From Acetobacter fallax (GTDB lineage Bacteria; Pseudomonadota; Alphaproteobacteria; Acetobacterales; Acetobacteraceae): a stretch of 51,440 bases of DNA. Under the pieces are notes generated by a model, which was given only the letters and a program-made list of their open reading frames with translations, made no database searches and was not told the origin of the DNA. The position numbers and the translations under genes are program-made. Position 1 is the stretch's first letter. Every line of letters starts with the position of its first letter. Shown piece after piece: positions 7,205-16,752 of the stretch. Location of the stretch: positions 1 to 51,440 of the forward strand of contig NZ_WOSX01000024.1 of assembly GCF_011516735.1 (NCBI RefSeq), written 5' to 3'.

Positions 7205-9676
7205 ATGCGTATATCCTTTCGCCAGATTTCAGTTTCCTGTAGCATTTTCATCGGTCTGCATGCCCTGCATGCTGAAGCCCGCACCAGCAGCACCGCAAAA
7301 GAAGCCGACAGCACGGCAGTTCACCACTCTGCCACACAGCCGCCTGCCGCTGCGGCGAAACCGACTGGCCCGAAAGGCGAAGCAGCGGCCCCGCGCAAAG
7401 CGTCATCATCGGGGCTGTCCACCTCTGTTCTCGGGCAGTTCACCGCGGCTCCCGAAGAAATCTCCGTTCGCGGAAACATGGCGACGGCAACGGGTGTAAC
7501 CAACCGCACGCCGGGTGGCGGGCTGATGCCCGTACAGACCGCGCCCCGCACACAAAGCGGCATCACGCGTGACTACATCGCCAAACAGTCCCCGACAGCC
7601 AACATCTCGTCCCTGATCGCTGCCCTGCCGGGCGTGACGTTTTCAAGTCAGGACCCGCTGGGCATGACGGGCGATCACATCACCATGCGCGGAATGAATG
7701 AGAGCCAGATCGGCTATCTTTTCGAAGGAGCGCCGCTGGCCGATCCGATCAACTACGAGCCTTATACTTCAATGCTTGTGGACTCAGAGAATCTCGGCTC
7801 CGTCACGGTCTCGCAGGGATCGCCGGATCTGAACGCGCCGTTCTACAACGCTGTCGGCGGCCAGATTACGGCAACCGAAATGAACCCGGCCCATAAAATG
7901 GGCGGCTTTCTGGATGTGGGCGGCGGAACGCACAGCGCCAACAAAGAATTTATCCGCCTTGAAACAGGCGATATCGGAAACTCCGGCGTGCGTGGTTTCG
8001 TTTCTTTCTCGCACACAAGCTATAATAACTTCCGCGGTCCCGGCGGAATGTTCCGTTACCACGTCGATTCAAAATTCGTGAAGGAGTGGGGAGATGACAA
8101 CAGCATTTCCGCCATCTTCTCCTATAACAGACAACAGGCGACATCATGGCGCTCGCCCACCAAAGCGCAGTGGGACCAGTACGGCATCGGTTTTGCCTAC
8201 GACCCGAAATTTACTCCGGGCGACAGCGCCTATTACAAACTCAATCAGTCGAACATCAACAGTCAGCTCGTCGTGCTGCCAATGCACTTTACGCTCGCTG
8301 ACCGGCTGAAGCTGCACGTTTCACCCTATTATGTCCATCAGTTCGGACCATCCCTGGGTGGCGAGAACATCCCCGCATCAGGCGGTTATTACGGTACGCA
8401 ACAATACGGCACACTCAACCCCGGAGCGGGCACAGTGGTCAACGGCAACATCCTGACTTCGAGCCGTGATCCGTGGAATCAGAAAACCGGTGGCATCAAC
8501 GCATCGGCCGACTGGAACATCACCCGTTCCAATACCTTCTCGTTCGGCTGTTGGTATGCCTACACGACCCACGAAGAACTCTCCGATTTCAGCCCGGTCT
8601 ACCCGGACGGTCAGGGCTGGTCGAACGAAAACATCAAAGTCAATGGCAAGATTCTTTCTGGCTATGACCTGAACTTTATGCAGCAGGTCAATACGCTGTT
8701 CATCGCGGATACGCAGCGTCTCCTCAACGACAAGCTGACCATCAGCGCCGGCTTCCGTGTCGCTATGGTGTCGCGTCAGGGCACCAACCTTATCCCGGGC
8801 GCCAACCCCTACAAGATGCAGGGCAACTATTTCGAACCTCTGCCGCAATTCTCCGCCAACTATCAGATCACGGATAAAGATCAGATCTATATCAACGGAA
8901 CCACATCTTTCCGCGCGCCGGAATCCGTCGAAGCCTACTCGCAGATTTTCGATCCGAACTCAGCCCATGCCGTGATGCAGCCACAAAGCCTGAAGCCGGA
9001 ATACTCCATCGGCGAAGAAATCGGCTATCGCCACCACGGTTCGTTCTACAATTTCGCCATGTCGCTGTTTAACTACAACATGACAAACCATCAGGTGACC
9101 TCAACGGGCTATATTCCCGGAACCAATCTGATGGTCGCCTCGCCCATCAATATTGGCGGTCAGACATCCCGTGGCGTAACGGCAGAACTCGGTTTCCGCC
9201 GCTGGCACCATATCAGCCCGTATTTCTCGGGCCAGTTCCTCCATTCCACGTTCGATAACAACTTCAACACCGGAACGGGTGTTCTCCCCACGGCAGGAAA
9301 AATCGCTGTCGGCGCCCCGAAATTCACCGGTGCCATCGGCCTGAACTACGATGACGGGACATACTTCGGCAATTTCCAGCTCCGCTATGTCGATACGCAG
9401 TACACAACGTTCATGAACGACGAAAAAATGCCAGCCTACCTGACGTCGGACATTACCCTCGGTTATCGCATGAAATCCTTCGGACGAATCAAACATCCCC
9501 AGATCCAGCTCAATCTGATGAATATCGGCGACAACCATTATCTGTCCGGTTCGAGCTACACCTCAAACGCCCAGGCACAGAAACAGACGAACGGCACGGT
9601 CGTAGCGGGAAGCGCCCCGACCTACCTCGTCGGCGGAAATTTCGCTGCCATGGTGTCCGTCTCCACCGGCTTCTGA
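7205..9676 (+). CDS. TonB-dependent outer-membrane receptor
   Basis: An 823-residue outer-membrane beta-barrel with a signal peptide (residues 1 to about 25), a low-complexity Ala/Pro-rich linker and a plug domain. The plug shows ANISSLIAALPGVTF and the ITMRGMNESQIGYLFEGAPL core. A 22-strand barrel follows, ending in the aromatic VSTGF terminus used for outer-membrane insertion. The start at 7205 is chosen for the GAGGAA ribosome binding site and the signal peptide; an ATG at 7160 is less likely. It is first in a run with an MFS permease, nagB, cutC and GH20 genes, so the substrate is probably chitooligosaccharide or GlcNAc rather than iron. An N-terminal TonB box is not obvious. Confidence 0.88.
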   Translation: MRISFRQISVSCSIFIGLHALHAEARTSSTAKEADSTAVHHSATQPPAAAAKPTGPKGEAAAPRKASSSGLSTSVLGQFTAAPEEISVRGNMATATGVTNRTPGGGLMPVQTAPRTQSGITRDYIAKQSPTANISSLIAALPGVTFSSQDPLGMTGDHITMRGMNESQIGYLFEGAPLADPINYEPYTSMLVDSENLGSVTVSQGSPDLNAPFYNAVGGQITATEMNPAHKMGGFLDVGGGTHSANKEFIRLETGDIGNSGVRGFVSFSHTSYNNFRGPGGMFRYHVDSKFVKEWGDDNSISAIFSYNRQQATSWRSPTKAQWDQYGIGFAYDPKFTPGDSAYYKLNQSNINSQLVVLPMHFTLADRLKLHVSPYYVHQFGPSLGGENIPASGGYYGTQQYGTLNPGAGTVVNGNILTSSRDPWNQKTGGINASADWNITRSNTFSFGCWYAYTTHEELSDFSPVYPDGQGWSNENIKVNGKILSGYDLNFMQQVNTLFIADTQRLLNDKLTISAGFRVAMVSRQGTNLIPGANPYKMQGNYFEPLPQFSANYQITDKDQIYINGTTSFRAPESVEAYSQIFDPNSAHAVMQPQSLKPEYSIGEEIGYRHHGSFYNFAMSLFNYNMTNHQVTSTGYIPGTNLMVASPINIGGQTSRGVTAELGFRRWHHISPYFSGQFLHSTFDNNFNTGTGVLPTAGKIAVGAPKFTGAIGLNYDDGTYFGNFQLRYVDTQYTTFMNDEKMPAYLTSDITLGYRMKSFGRIKHPQIQLNLMNIGDNHYLSGSSYTSNAQAQKQTNGTVVAGSAPTYLVGGNFAAMVSVSTGF

Positions 9677-9722
9677 TCCATGGCAGAAGCCCGGAGTTGA
9701 CAAACCACACCGCGTCACACAG

Positions 9723-9767
9723 TCCGGTCAGACCGGTTCCTGCCCAGGCAGAAACAGTCTGACCGGA
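9723..9767. terminator. Stem-loop between receptor and permease genes
   Basis: TCCGGTCAGAC (9723-9733) and GTCTGACCGGA (9757-9767) are a perfect 11-bp inverted repeat with a 23-base loop. No U-tract follows, so this may be an mRNA-stabilising or partial-termination hairpin that sets receptor levels above those of downstream genes. Confidence 0.45.
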
Positions 9768-9790
9768 TCTGATGAAAGGAAAAGCACGCC

Positions 9791-11098
9791 TTGTTCCGGC
9801 TTCCGATCGCAAGCCCGGCCGGCCATTACGGCTGGCGGCCCATTTTCATCATGGCCGCGCTGTTCTTCAGCATCGGTTTTGTCACCTGGCTGAACGGCCC
9901 GCTCATCACCTTCGTGCAGGTCGCCTTCAACCTGAGCGATGTCGCCTCCTTCCTCGTGCCGGTCTGCTTCTATCTGGCCTATTTCTTCTTTCCCCTGCCC
10001 GCCACACTGCTCTCCCGCCGCATCGGTCTACGTCGCGGGCTGATCGTGGCTCTTGTCATCATGGCTGCCGGCACCGCGCTGTTCGGCGAATGCGTCAATG
10101 CCCGCTGGTATGCCGGCGCCCTCAGCGGGCTGACCGTGATCGGCGCCGGACTCTCTCTTCTCCAGATCACCATCAATCCCTATGTCACCCTGCTGGGCGA
10201 TCACGACAGAGCCGCACAGCGCATCGCCATCATGGGCGTCGCCAACAAATTCGCTGGTATCCTTGCCCCGGCGCTGTTCGCCGTCGTTGTCATGCCGCAT
10301 GTCGGCGAAGTCGCGGCCAGCATCCGTGATGCAGCGCCGGGACCGGACCGTGAAGCCATTCTGCTGCGCTTCACCCACGCCGTACATGCGCCTTATGAAA
10401 CGATGGCGCTTCTGCTCATCATCTTCGCCGTTCTCGTCGCCCGCTCGTCTCTGCCCGAGATTTCTCTTGAGAGTGCCGAAACCGCTTCAGCAGCCACGCC
10501 CCCCCGCCGCGCGCACCCCCTCCGGCTCGCCACCGGTGTCCTCGCCATGTTTCTTTATGTCGGCGTCGAAGTCCTGGCCGGTGACGCCATCGGCCTTTAC
10601 GGTCGCTCGCTCGGGCTGTCGCTCGATGTCACGAAATACCTCACGGCCATGACCCTGGCGTCCATGATGGCCGGCTACATTGCCGGCATGATCGTCGTAC
10701 CCCGCTTTTTTACCCAGGAGCGCTACCTCGTTCTGTCCTGCGCCGTCGGTATCATGATCTGCGTTCTGGCCATGATTACGTCCGGCTCAGTCCCGGTTCT
10801 GTGCGTCGCCCTGCTCGGCTTTGCCAACGCCATGATCATCCCGGCGCTGTTCCCGGTCGTTCTGGCCGAAGCCGGCGCTGACGGAGCCCGCGCAACGGCC
10901 TGGCTGATAATGGCCTACTCCGGTGGCGCCGTGCTCCCGCAGCTTTTCGTTCACCTTGCGCCCTCACTCGGTACAGCAAACGCTTTCATGACTCTGGCCA
11001 TTCCGTCTTATCTCTTCATCGCCGCCTGGATGATCGTCATCTGCGGCCGGACCGCCGGATCTCCTCCGAAAGCATCGATTGTCACGGCCGGAGACTGA
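9791..11098 (+). CDS. FHS-type MFS sugar permease (GlcNAc/glucose/galactose porter family)
   Basis: A 435-residue inner-membrane transporter with about 12 hydrophobic segments, matching the FHS (fucose-glucose-galactose:H+ symporter) family that includes NagP permeases. Family-typical stretches are FSIGFVTWLNGPLITF in helix 1, NPYVTLLG before the central loop, and ATAWLIMAYSGGAVLP near helix 11. The start is a TTG with an AAAGGA box 10 bases upstream; no better in-frame ATG exists nearby. The next gene begins five bases after the stop. Given nagB downstream and a sugar kinase upstream, it probably imports unphosphorylated GlcNAc. Confidence 0.85.
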   Translation: MFRLPIASPAGHYGWRPIFIMAALFFSIGFVTWLNGPLITFVQVAFNLSDVASFLVPVCFYLAYFFFPLPATLLSRRIGLRRGLIVALVIMAAGTALFGECVNARWYAGALSGLTVIGAGLSLLQITINPYVTLLGDHDRAAQRIAIMGVANKFAGILAPALFAVVVMPHVGEVAASIRDAAPGPDREAILLRFTHAVHAPYETMALLLIIFAVLVARSSLPEISLESAETASAATPPRRAHPLRLATGVLAMFLYVGVEVLAGDAIGLYGRSLGLSLDVTKYLTAMTLASMMAGYIAGMIVVPRFFTQERYLVLSCAVGIMICVLAMITSGSVPVLCVALLGFANAMIIPALFPVVLAEAGADGARATAWLIMAYSGGAVLPQLFVHLAPSLGTANAFMTLAIPSYLFIAAWMIVICGRTAGSPPKASIVTAGD

Positions 11099-11102
11099 CA
11101 CC

Positions 11103-11906
11103 ATGAAACTCGCTATCTGCCCCGATGCAACAGCCGCCCGCCAGGTCGCAGCCCGCGTCATCTCGCACCAGATCAGAAAAAAACCCGCCTCTGTTCTCGG
11201 ACTCGCCACCGGACGCACCATGGAGGCCATCTACCGCCTTCTGGCCCGCGAACACACCGAACATGGTCTCGATTTTTCCGCTGTCACAACCTTCAATCTT
11301 GACGAATATGTCGGCCTCCCAGGCACACATGACCAGTCCTACCGATATTACATGCAGACTCATCTTTTTGATCATGTGAACGTTACAACCGCGCAAACAC
11401 ATGTCCCCGACGGCGCCGCTTCCGATCCGGATGCCGAAGCCGAAGCCTACGATACCAGCATCGCCGCAAGTGGCGGCATCGATCTCCAGCTTCTGGGTCT
11501 GGGAGAAAACGGCCATATCGGCTTCAACGAGCCCCTGTCCGCTCTGAGTTCACGCACCCGCGTCGTAACACTCGATTGCGCCACGCTTGAGCAGAACGCC
11601 GGCATGTTCGGCGGTGACGCCACAAAAGTCCCGACCAGAGCCCTGACCATGGGCACCGGCACCATCCTCGACTCCCGCGAGACGCTCCTGGTCGTCACCG
11701 GAGCCGCCAAAGCTGACATCCTCGCCCGCGTCGTCGAAGGCCCCGTCAGCGCTCTGGTCCCCGGCTCAGCCCTGCAACTCCATCAGCATTGCCTCGTCAT
11801 TCTTGATGAAGCCGCAGCCTCCGGTCTCACGCAACGCGCCATGATTGACTGGCAGATGCGGCATGACCCGGAACTCACCGATCTCCTGACCGCCACGTCC
11901 AGCTGA
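11103..11906 (+). CDS. nagB: Glucosamine-6-phosphate deaminase
   Basis: Converts glucosamine 6-phosphate to fructose 6-phosphate and ammonia. The 267-residue length and motifs fit the hexameric E. coli NagB type: GLATGRTM (phosphate binding), FNLDEYVGL with catalytic Asp near residue 67, and GLGENGHIGFNEP with the catalytic His near 138. The start is at 11103, five bases after the permease stop. An upstream in-frame ATG at 11079 lies inside the permease gene and is rejected. It overlaps cutC by one base. NagA, which would make its substrate from GlcNAc-6-phosphate, is not encoded here. Confidence 0.94.
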   Translation: MKLAICPDATAARQVAARVISHQIRKKPASVLGLATGRTMEAIYRLLAREHTEHGLDFSAVTTFNLDEYVGLPGTHDQSYRYYMQTHLFDHVNVTTAQTHVPDGAASDPDAEAEAYDTSIAASGGIDLQLLGLGENGHIGFNEPLSALSSRTRVVTLDCATLEQNAGMFGGDATKVPTRALTMGTGTILDSRETLLVVTGAAKADILARVVEGPVSALVPGSALQLHQHCLVILDEAAASGLTQRAMIDWQMRHDPELTDLLTATSS

Positions 11907-12673
11907 TGCCAGGGCAGACCATCCCCCTCGAAGTCTGTGTGGAGAGCCTGTCCAGCCTCCGCGCCGCAGCCGATGGCGGCGCGGATCGGATCGAACTGTG
12001 CAGCGCACTCGCCCTCGGCGGCCTCACCCCTTCACCCGGTCTGCTCGCCCTCGCCGCATGCCAGTCCACTCCGGTTTTCGTCATGATCCGCCCTCGTGCA
12101 GGAGATTTCGTCTTTTCCTCCGATGAGGAAGACACCATGCACCAGGATATCAATGCCGTCGCCGGGCACGCTCTTGCCGGCGTGGTTCTGGGCGCCTCGA
12201 AACCCGATGGCAGCCTGGATACCGCCTGCCTGCGCCGTCTCCTCGACCATGCCCGCGCCAGAGGCCTCCATCACGCGACACTGCATCGTGCGTTCGACCT
12301 CACCCCCGATCCCGAAGCAGCGCTGGAAGAGGCCATCGCCCTCGGCTTCGAACGCATCCTCACGTCAGGAGGCGCTGCCACGGCGGAAGCCGGAGCCTCA
12401 ACATTACGCACACTTTGTGAAAAATCCCGGGGCCGTATCGCCATCATGGCAGGCAGCGGCGTTACCGCCGCCAATGCCGTGTCGCTTCTGACAGAGACAG
12501 GCGTGAACGAACTCCACGCTTCCTGCCGGACTACGACGCCCCCTCACACCGCACCCTCCCCGCGCATGCGGGATTTTGGCTTCGGAACACATCATGCCGG
12601 GACCAGCGAATCTGTCGTGCGCGCTCTGCGTGCCGCCATCGACAGCATCGTAATCAGTGGAGAAAAACATTGA
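11906..12673 (+). CDS. cutC: CutC-family TIM-barrel protein
   Basis: A 255-residue CutC-family protein (PF03932), recognisable from LEVCVESLSSLRAAADGGADRIELCSALALGGLTPS at the N-terminus, the VMIRPRAGDF strand, HRAFD, RILTSGGA and the IMAGSGVTAAN stretch. The family was named for copper tolerance in E. coli, but a direct copper role has been questioned. Here the gene is embedded between nagB and a GH20 hexosaminidase with one-base and four-base overlaps, which argues for a role in amino-sugar use. The reaction is not known. Confidence 0.88.
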   Translation: MPGQTIPLEVCVESLSSLRAAADGGADRIELCSALALGGLTPSPGLLALAACQSTPVFVMIRPRAGDFVFSSDEEDTMHQDINAVAGHALAGVVLGASKPDGSLDTACLRRLLDHARARGLHHATLHRAFDLTPDPEAALEEAIALGFERILTSGGAATAEAGASTLRTLCEKSRGRIAIMAGSGVTAANAVSLLTETGVNELHASCRTTTPPHTAPSPRMRDFGFGTHHAGTSESVVRALRAAIDSIVISGEKH

Positions 12674-14919
12674 AAAGCAGACGCCTTTTTTCAGGTCTGA
12701 AGACTGCCCTGATGGGAACGGCAACCTTACTCGCCGCCACACAGCTCCCCGCTCACGCAACGCCGGCCACAACAGTTCCTGTTCCGGCCCCGGCCAGTTT
12801 CCCCGCTCTGATGCCAGTGCCCGCCTCGGTGCAGTTTTCGACCGGCGGTCTGCCACTCTCCGGCGGAATCAGCATCATCTGGGACACAAAACCGTCCTCC
12901 ATGCTGAAACGTGCCGCCGCACGCTTCACAACGCGCGCTGAAGCCATCTCCTCACGCCTCGGTCCGGTCACAGGCAATGCCGGCTCCGCCATTCCTGTGC
13001 ATATCCACGCCAGCAAAGATTCCGGCGCGCTCACTGTCGATGCAAAAGAAGGCTACAGCCTCGCCGTCAGCCCAACCGGTGTCGTCCTTACCGCCGACGG
13101 CCCTGACGGCGTGGTCCATGGTTTCGCCACGCTGCTCCAGCTGATCGGGCCAGGCGCTTCCGGCCCGCAATTCGCCCTCGCCGACATCACCGACAGTCCG
13201 CGCTTCCCCTGGCGCGGCCTCATGATCGATGTCTCGCGTCACTTCATGTCCGTCGAAACCATCAAGCGCCAGCTCGACGCCATGGAACTGACGAAACTTA
13301 ACGTCATGCACTGGCATCTCAGCGATGGCACCGGCTTTCGCGTCGAAAGCAAACGGTTTCCAAAACTGCAGACAACGGGCGGTCATCATCAGTTTTACAC
13401 CCAGGCCCAGATCCGCGACGTCATCGCCTATGCTGGTGATCGTGGAATCAGAATCGTCCCTGAATTCGATATCCCGGGCCACACACTCTCCATTCTGGAA
13501 GCCTACCCTGAGCTGGCCGCCCAGCAGCCGGTGCCGTTCAGCAAAAACTGGAAGCAGACATGCGATGTCACCACCGGCGGTGACACAACGACAGCAAGTT
13601 GCAAAAAAGTCTTCAATTACAACAATGCCGCCATTGATCCGAGCAACCCGGAAGTCCTGAACTTCGCCCGTGAACTCTACGCCGAAATGGGCAGGCTGTT
13701 TCCCGATCGCTATTTCCATTCCGGTGGCGATGAAGTGGTGCCGTCACAGTGGACGGGAAACCCGAAAATCGCCGCGTATATGAAAAGCCACGGTTATGCC
13801 GACGCTCCCGCCATGCAGGCAGCCTTCACAGCGCAGGTGCAGAAAGTTCTGGCACAGCAGGGCAAGATCATGATGGGGTGGGATGAAGTCAGTGAAGCCC
13901 CGATCCCAAAAGAGGTCGTCGTCGAAACCTGGCGCGGCTCGAAATGGATCGGCTCCGCAACACGGGCAGGCCATCCGGTCGTCGTGTCCGCCGGCTATTA
14001 TCTCGATCTCCTGACGCCCTCCTCAACACATTACAAAATCGATCCGCTGGACGTTAAAGCCGTCGGCCTGTCAGCCGCAGACACCGCGCGTGCCAGAAAA
14101 CACTCCGCCGCGCTGGCAGACGCCTTCTCTCTCGACCCCGATGCCCCTCCTCTTGATGACGCACAGAAACATCTCGTGCTGGGCGGAGAAGCCCCGCTGT
14201 GGAGCGAACTGGTCTCAGACCAGATGGCCGACGCCCGTCTCTGGCCACGCTCCGCCGCCATCGCCGAAAGATACTGGTCGCCGGAAACCGTCAGGGATGT
14301 CGCTGACATGGAAAGCCGTCTGCCCGCCATCCAGCAGGAGCTGGAAACAACCGGACTCCAGGCAACCGAAAATACGCAGCGTATGATCGACCAGATGTCA
14401 CCCGCCAACACCTCACCTCTGGCCATCCTGACCTCTGTCACAAGCCCCGTCCGCAACTATGCCCTTAACCGGCTCGCCTCCCGCACCGGTGACGAAATGC
14501 TGAAAGCACCGGTCGCCGTCGCCGCTCCTGACAGCTTCGAGGCAATGACCTTCAACCACCTCGCGGAGCGCTATGCGGCAGGAGACCTGAGTGTCGCCGC
14601 TGACCTTCAGATGCTCCTGGGGCGCTACGCCGGCAATGACAGCGCCTATGAGCAGATCGCCACAACACCGGCATTGCAGGCCGCGCGCCCTGTCTCGCAG
14701 CAACTCTCCGCTCTGGCAGTCCTGGGACAGGAAGCCATGCAGCCACGCCACCACGGTCGCGCATGGCGAAAAAAAGCCCGTGAGCAGCTCGCGCTCCAGG
14801 ATCAGACCTTCGCCGCCTGCGCCACAGCCGTGGCCTCCTATGCCAATCCGCAGCCACCATCAGGACTGCTGATCGCCATTCTGCCAGGCATTCACGCACT
14901 CGTCTCCACAGCACGCTGA
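12670..14919 (+). CDS. Exported GH20 beta-N-acetylhexosaminidase
   Basis: A 749-residue glycoside hydrolase of family 20 that removes terminal GlcNAc from chitooligosaccharides by substrate-assisted catalysis. An N-terminal signal peptide (residues 1-30, ending PAHA) sends it out of the cytoplasm. A GH20b-like domain covers about 45-165. The catalytic barrel then follows with FPWRGLMIDVSRHF, HWHLSDGTGFR and the HSGGDEV motif, where Asp354-Glu355 are the catalytic pair. The start is a TTG overlapping the cutC stop, preceded by GTGGAGA. As last gene of the receptor-permease-nagB-cutC run, it would supply the GlcNAc that the permease imports. The C-terminal 170 residues are helical and not assigned. 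Confidence 0.92.
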   Translation: MKSRRLFSGLKTALMGTATLLAATQLPAHATPATTVPVPAPASFPALMPVPASVQFSTGGLPLSGGISIIWDTKPSSMLKRAAARFTTRAEAISSRLGPVTGNAGSAIPVHIHASKDSGALTVDAKEGYSLAVSPTGVVLTADGPDGVVHGFATLLQLIGPGASGPQFALADITDSPRFPWRGLMIDVSRHFMSVETIKRQLDAMELTKLNVMHWHLSDGTGFRVESKRFPKLQTTGGHHQFYTQAQIRDVIAYAGDRGIRIVPEFDIPGHTLSILEAYPELAAQQPVPFSKNWKQTCDVTTGGDTTTASCKKVFNYNNAAIDPSNPEVLNFARELYAEMGRLFPDRYFHSGGDEVVPSQWTGNPKIAAYMKSHGYADAPAMQAAFTAQVQKVLAQQGKIMMGWDEVSEAPIPKEVVVETWRGSKWIGSATRAGHPVVVSAGYYLDLLTPSSTHYKIDPLDVKAVGLSAADTARARKHSAALADAFSLDPDAPPLDDAQKHLVLGGEAPLWSELVSDQMADARLWPRSAAIAERYWSPETVRDVADMESRLPAIQQELETTGLQATENTQRMIDQMSPANTSPLAILTSVTSPVRNYALNRLASRTGDEMLKAPVAVAAPDSFEAMTFNHLAERYAAGDLSVAADLQMLLGRYAGNDSAYEQIATTPALQAARPVSQQLSALAVLGQEAMQPRHHGRAWRKKAREQLALQDQTFAACATAVASYANPQPPSGLLIAILPGIHALVSTAR

Positions 14920-14924
14920 CACGC

Positions 14925-14955
14925 CAGGAGGCCTGTCGTCACAGACAACCTCCTG
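14925..14955 (+). terminator. Weak hairpin after the GH20 gene
   Basis: CAGGAGG and CCTCCTG pair around a 17-base loop, six bases after the stop codon. There is no clear U-tract, so it may act only as a transcript end stabiliser or a Rho-dependent end. Confidence 0.3.
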
Positions 14956-14965
14956 AGCAAAAGAA

Positions 14966-15340
14966 ACGCCGGGCTCAGCCCGGACCCGGCAGGGACCACA
15001 AGCCCAGCGCCCCTGCCGTTGTGCAGCATGGTTTTGTAAAGAGCTCTGCACTCATTACGTAATGGTCCTTTCTCAGGGCTTTGCCCTGAAACCCACCAAA
15101 GGTCGCAGACCTTTGGAAACCATTTTATTATGAATCAATCGGGGTGCAGGGGCCTGCGGTCCCTGCCGGGTTCGGGCAGAGCCCGGTCTTTTTCTAACTC
15201 TTTGAAAAATCACAGATCAACACTTAACGACAACAGAGTCTTTGGAAACCATCCTGTTGATCAACAGAGCGGGGTGCAGAGGGCCGCGACCCCTGCCGGG
15301 TGCGGGCAGAGCCCGACTTTCCACCACCTCTCTGAAATCA
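14966..15340. repeat. Composite intergenic repeat block (convergent gap)
   Basis: This fills most of the 427-bp gap between the convergent GH20 and L,D-transpeptidase genes; no gene is seen. In order it holds an inverted GC-rich module (GGGCTCAGCCCGGACCCGG), then GGGCTTTGCCCTGAA with the hairpin CCAAAGGTC/GACCTTTGG at 15096-15116. An AT-rich linker and a GC-rich module (GGCCTGCGGTCCCTGCC) follow, then AACGACAACAGAG and a second GC-rich module. The same modules recur in the other blocks. Confidence 0.85.
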
Positions 15341-15346
15341 GGCGGC

Positions 15347-16282
15347 TCACGAACGCCCCGACGCCTGATCCTGCTGTCCGGAATCCACAACAACCAGCGC
15401 CTCACCCGCAATCGGTGACGGCACCCGGTTCTTCGGCAGCAAGGCCCTGAACCGACCATCATAACTCGCGGCCTGCTCATATTCGACATCCAGCAGGCCA
15501 TGATGATCCAGAAAGACATTAAACGCCGCCGGAATCCTCACACAACCTTCCGATGCGGGACGCCCGAGGCGGCTTTCAAGAAAGTCCGGGTCCGTCGCGT
15601 GCATCTCAAGACGAATATCCCCGGTCTCACCAGCACTCAGCCAGCCTTTCACCGCAGTATGCCAGCCGAAATCCCAGACCCGCATCCCTTTGGCCCCGAT
15701 GCCACGAATCCCATGCTCGTTCTTCGTCCCTTCGGCACGATACCCCAGCCGGTCCGTGGTGTTCGGAAACACCCCCGTCGGCGTCACGAAGTAATATTTA
15801 CGCCCGCGCGTGCCGGTCGAAACCTTCACGCTGCCAATGACATGCCAGTCGGATGAATCGGGCAACGCAAGAATGAGCGCCAGCTTCTGCACCGCCGGAT
15901 TACGATCCACAACCACAAGAACCTGCGCCCGCGTAATGGCAAACCCGGCTTCGACGACCATGTTACGCGCCAGGAGCACCCAGTGCAGACGCTGCGCCAG
16001 TGTCAGCGGCAAAAGATGAGGGACTTCACGCTGCAAAGCCACCTGAAGCCGGTCAGCCTCCGCCCGCGCGGCAGCATCGTCCAGAGACGGAAGCGGCGGA
16101 ATAACAACCGGCGCTGACTCAGGATAGACCGGTTCCGTGGCCGTTCCGGCCGGATTCACCGGCGTTGCCCCGGCAGGATCAGCCAAAGGCCGTACAGACG
16201 CATTGTCCTGGCACAAAGCCGGCAGAGAACAGGCCAGGGACCCCAGTACAGTTGCGGCCACAGCCGCCATCAGCCCCTTCAT
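15347..16282 (-). CDS. L,D-transpeptidase (YkuD domain), exported
   Basis: A 311-residue periplasmic protein with a signal peptide (MKGLMAAVAATVLGSLACSLPALC) and a C-terminal YkuD catalytic domain. The conserved His and Cys lie in EMHATDPDF and SEGCVRI. Such enzymes make 3-3 cross-links in peptidoglycan or attach proteins to it. The region at 25-75 is Pro/Ala-rich and likely a linker. The start is placed at 16282, with GGGA and GAGAGG upstream; ATGs at 16294 and 16312 in the same frame are possible. It stands alone between two repeat blocks. Confidence 0.85.
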   Translation of the reverse strand: MKGLMAAVAATVLGSLACSLPALCQDNASVRPLADPAGATPVNPAGTATEPVYPESAPVVIPPLPSLDDAAARAEADRLQVALQREVPHLLPLTLAQRLHWVLLARNMVVEAGFAITRAQVLVVVDRNPAVQKLALILALPDSSDWHVIGSVKVSTGTRGRKYYFVTPTGVFPNTTDRLGYRAEGTKNEHGIRGIGAKGMRVWDFGWHTAVKGWLSAGETGDIRLEMHATDPDFLESRLGRPASEGCVRIPAAFNVFLDHHGLLDVEYEQAASYDGRFRALLPKNRVPSPIAGEALVVVDSGQQDQASGRS

Positions 16283-16494
16283 ACTCAGTCCCATTCCTCT
16301 CAGCCCGATCATCCGGTTTGCGGTTTACCGTATTTCTCCGGAATGAAACACAATTCCGGCCCGTTATTCTGCCCGCGCCCCCTTCATGAACGGTAAACCA
16401 CGCCATAACGACAGAGCTGATTTCCAGGACCAGCAAAGAAACGACCATTCCAGGCGCAGATAATACCAAAGGCCATGAAAACTGACCTGTGCAT

Positions 16495-16752
16495 GGAGAG
16501 CATCCGGGCTCTGCCCGCACCCGGAAGGGGTCGCAGCCCCCTTCTCCACGATCAGTTGAGTAACAGGCCGGTTTTCAGAGGCTCTGTTGTCATTAAGTGC
16601 TGGCTCCTTCCCAGGGCTTTGCCCTGGAACCCACCAAAGGTCTCAGACCTTTGGAAACCATTTTGTTAAACAGATCGGGGTGCAGGGGTCGTCGTGCGCA
16701 GCACGCCGTCGCGTGACGGTCCCTGCCGGGTTCGGGCAGAACCCAATCTTTC
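16495..16752. repeat. Composite intergenic repeat block
   Basis: This is in the 597-bp gap between the L,D-transpeptidase and lpd genes, which otherwise holds no convincing gene (16283-16494 is unassigned). Modules: an inverted GC-rich arm (GGGCTCTGCCCGCACCC), GGCTCTGTTGTCATTAAG, GGGCTTTGCCCTGGAA, the hairpin CCAAAGGTC/GACCTTTGG at 16634-16654, and a GC-rich module interrupted by an extra palindromic insert (CGTGCGCAGCACG). Confidence 0.85.

Noticed and set aside
4683..14919. Iron uptake as the role of the TonB receptor cluster
   Set aside because: No siderophore or FecR-type genes nearby; the sugar genes on both sides favour a carbohydrate substrate.
16383..16520. Minus-strand short frame with a hydrophobic stretch (MVVSLLVLEISSVVMAW)
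   Set aside because: It could encode a small membrane peptide, but it runs out of a repeat module into the L,D-transpeptidase gene and has no clear ribosome binding site.
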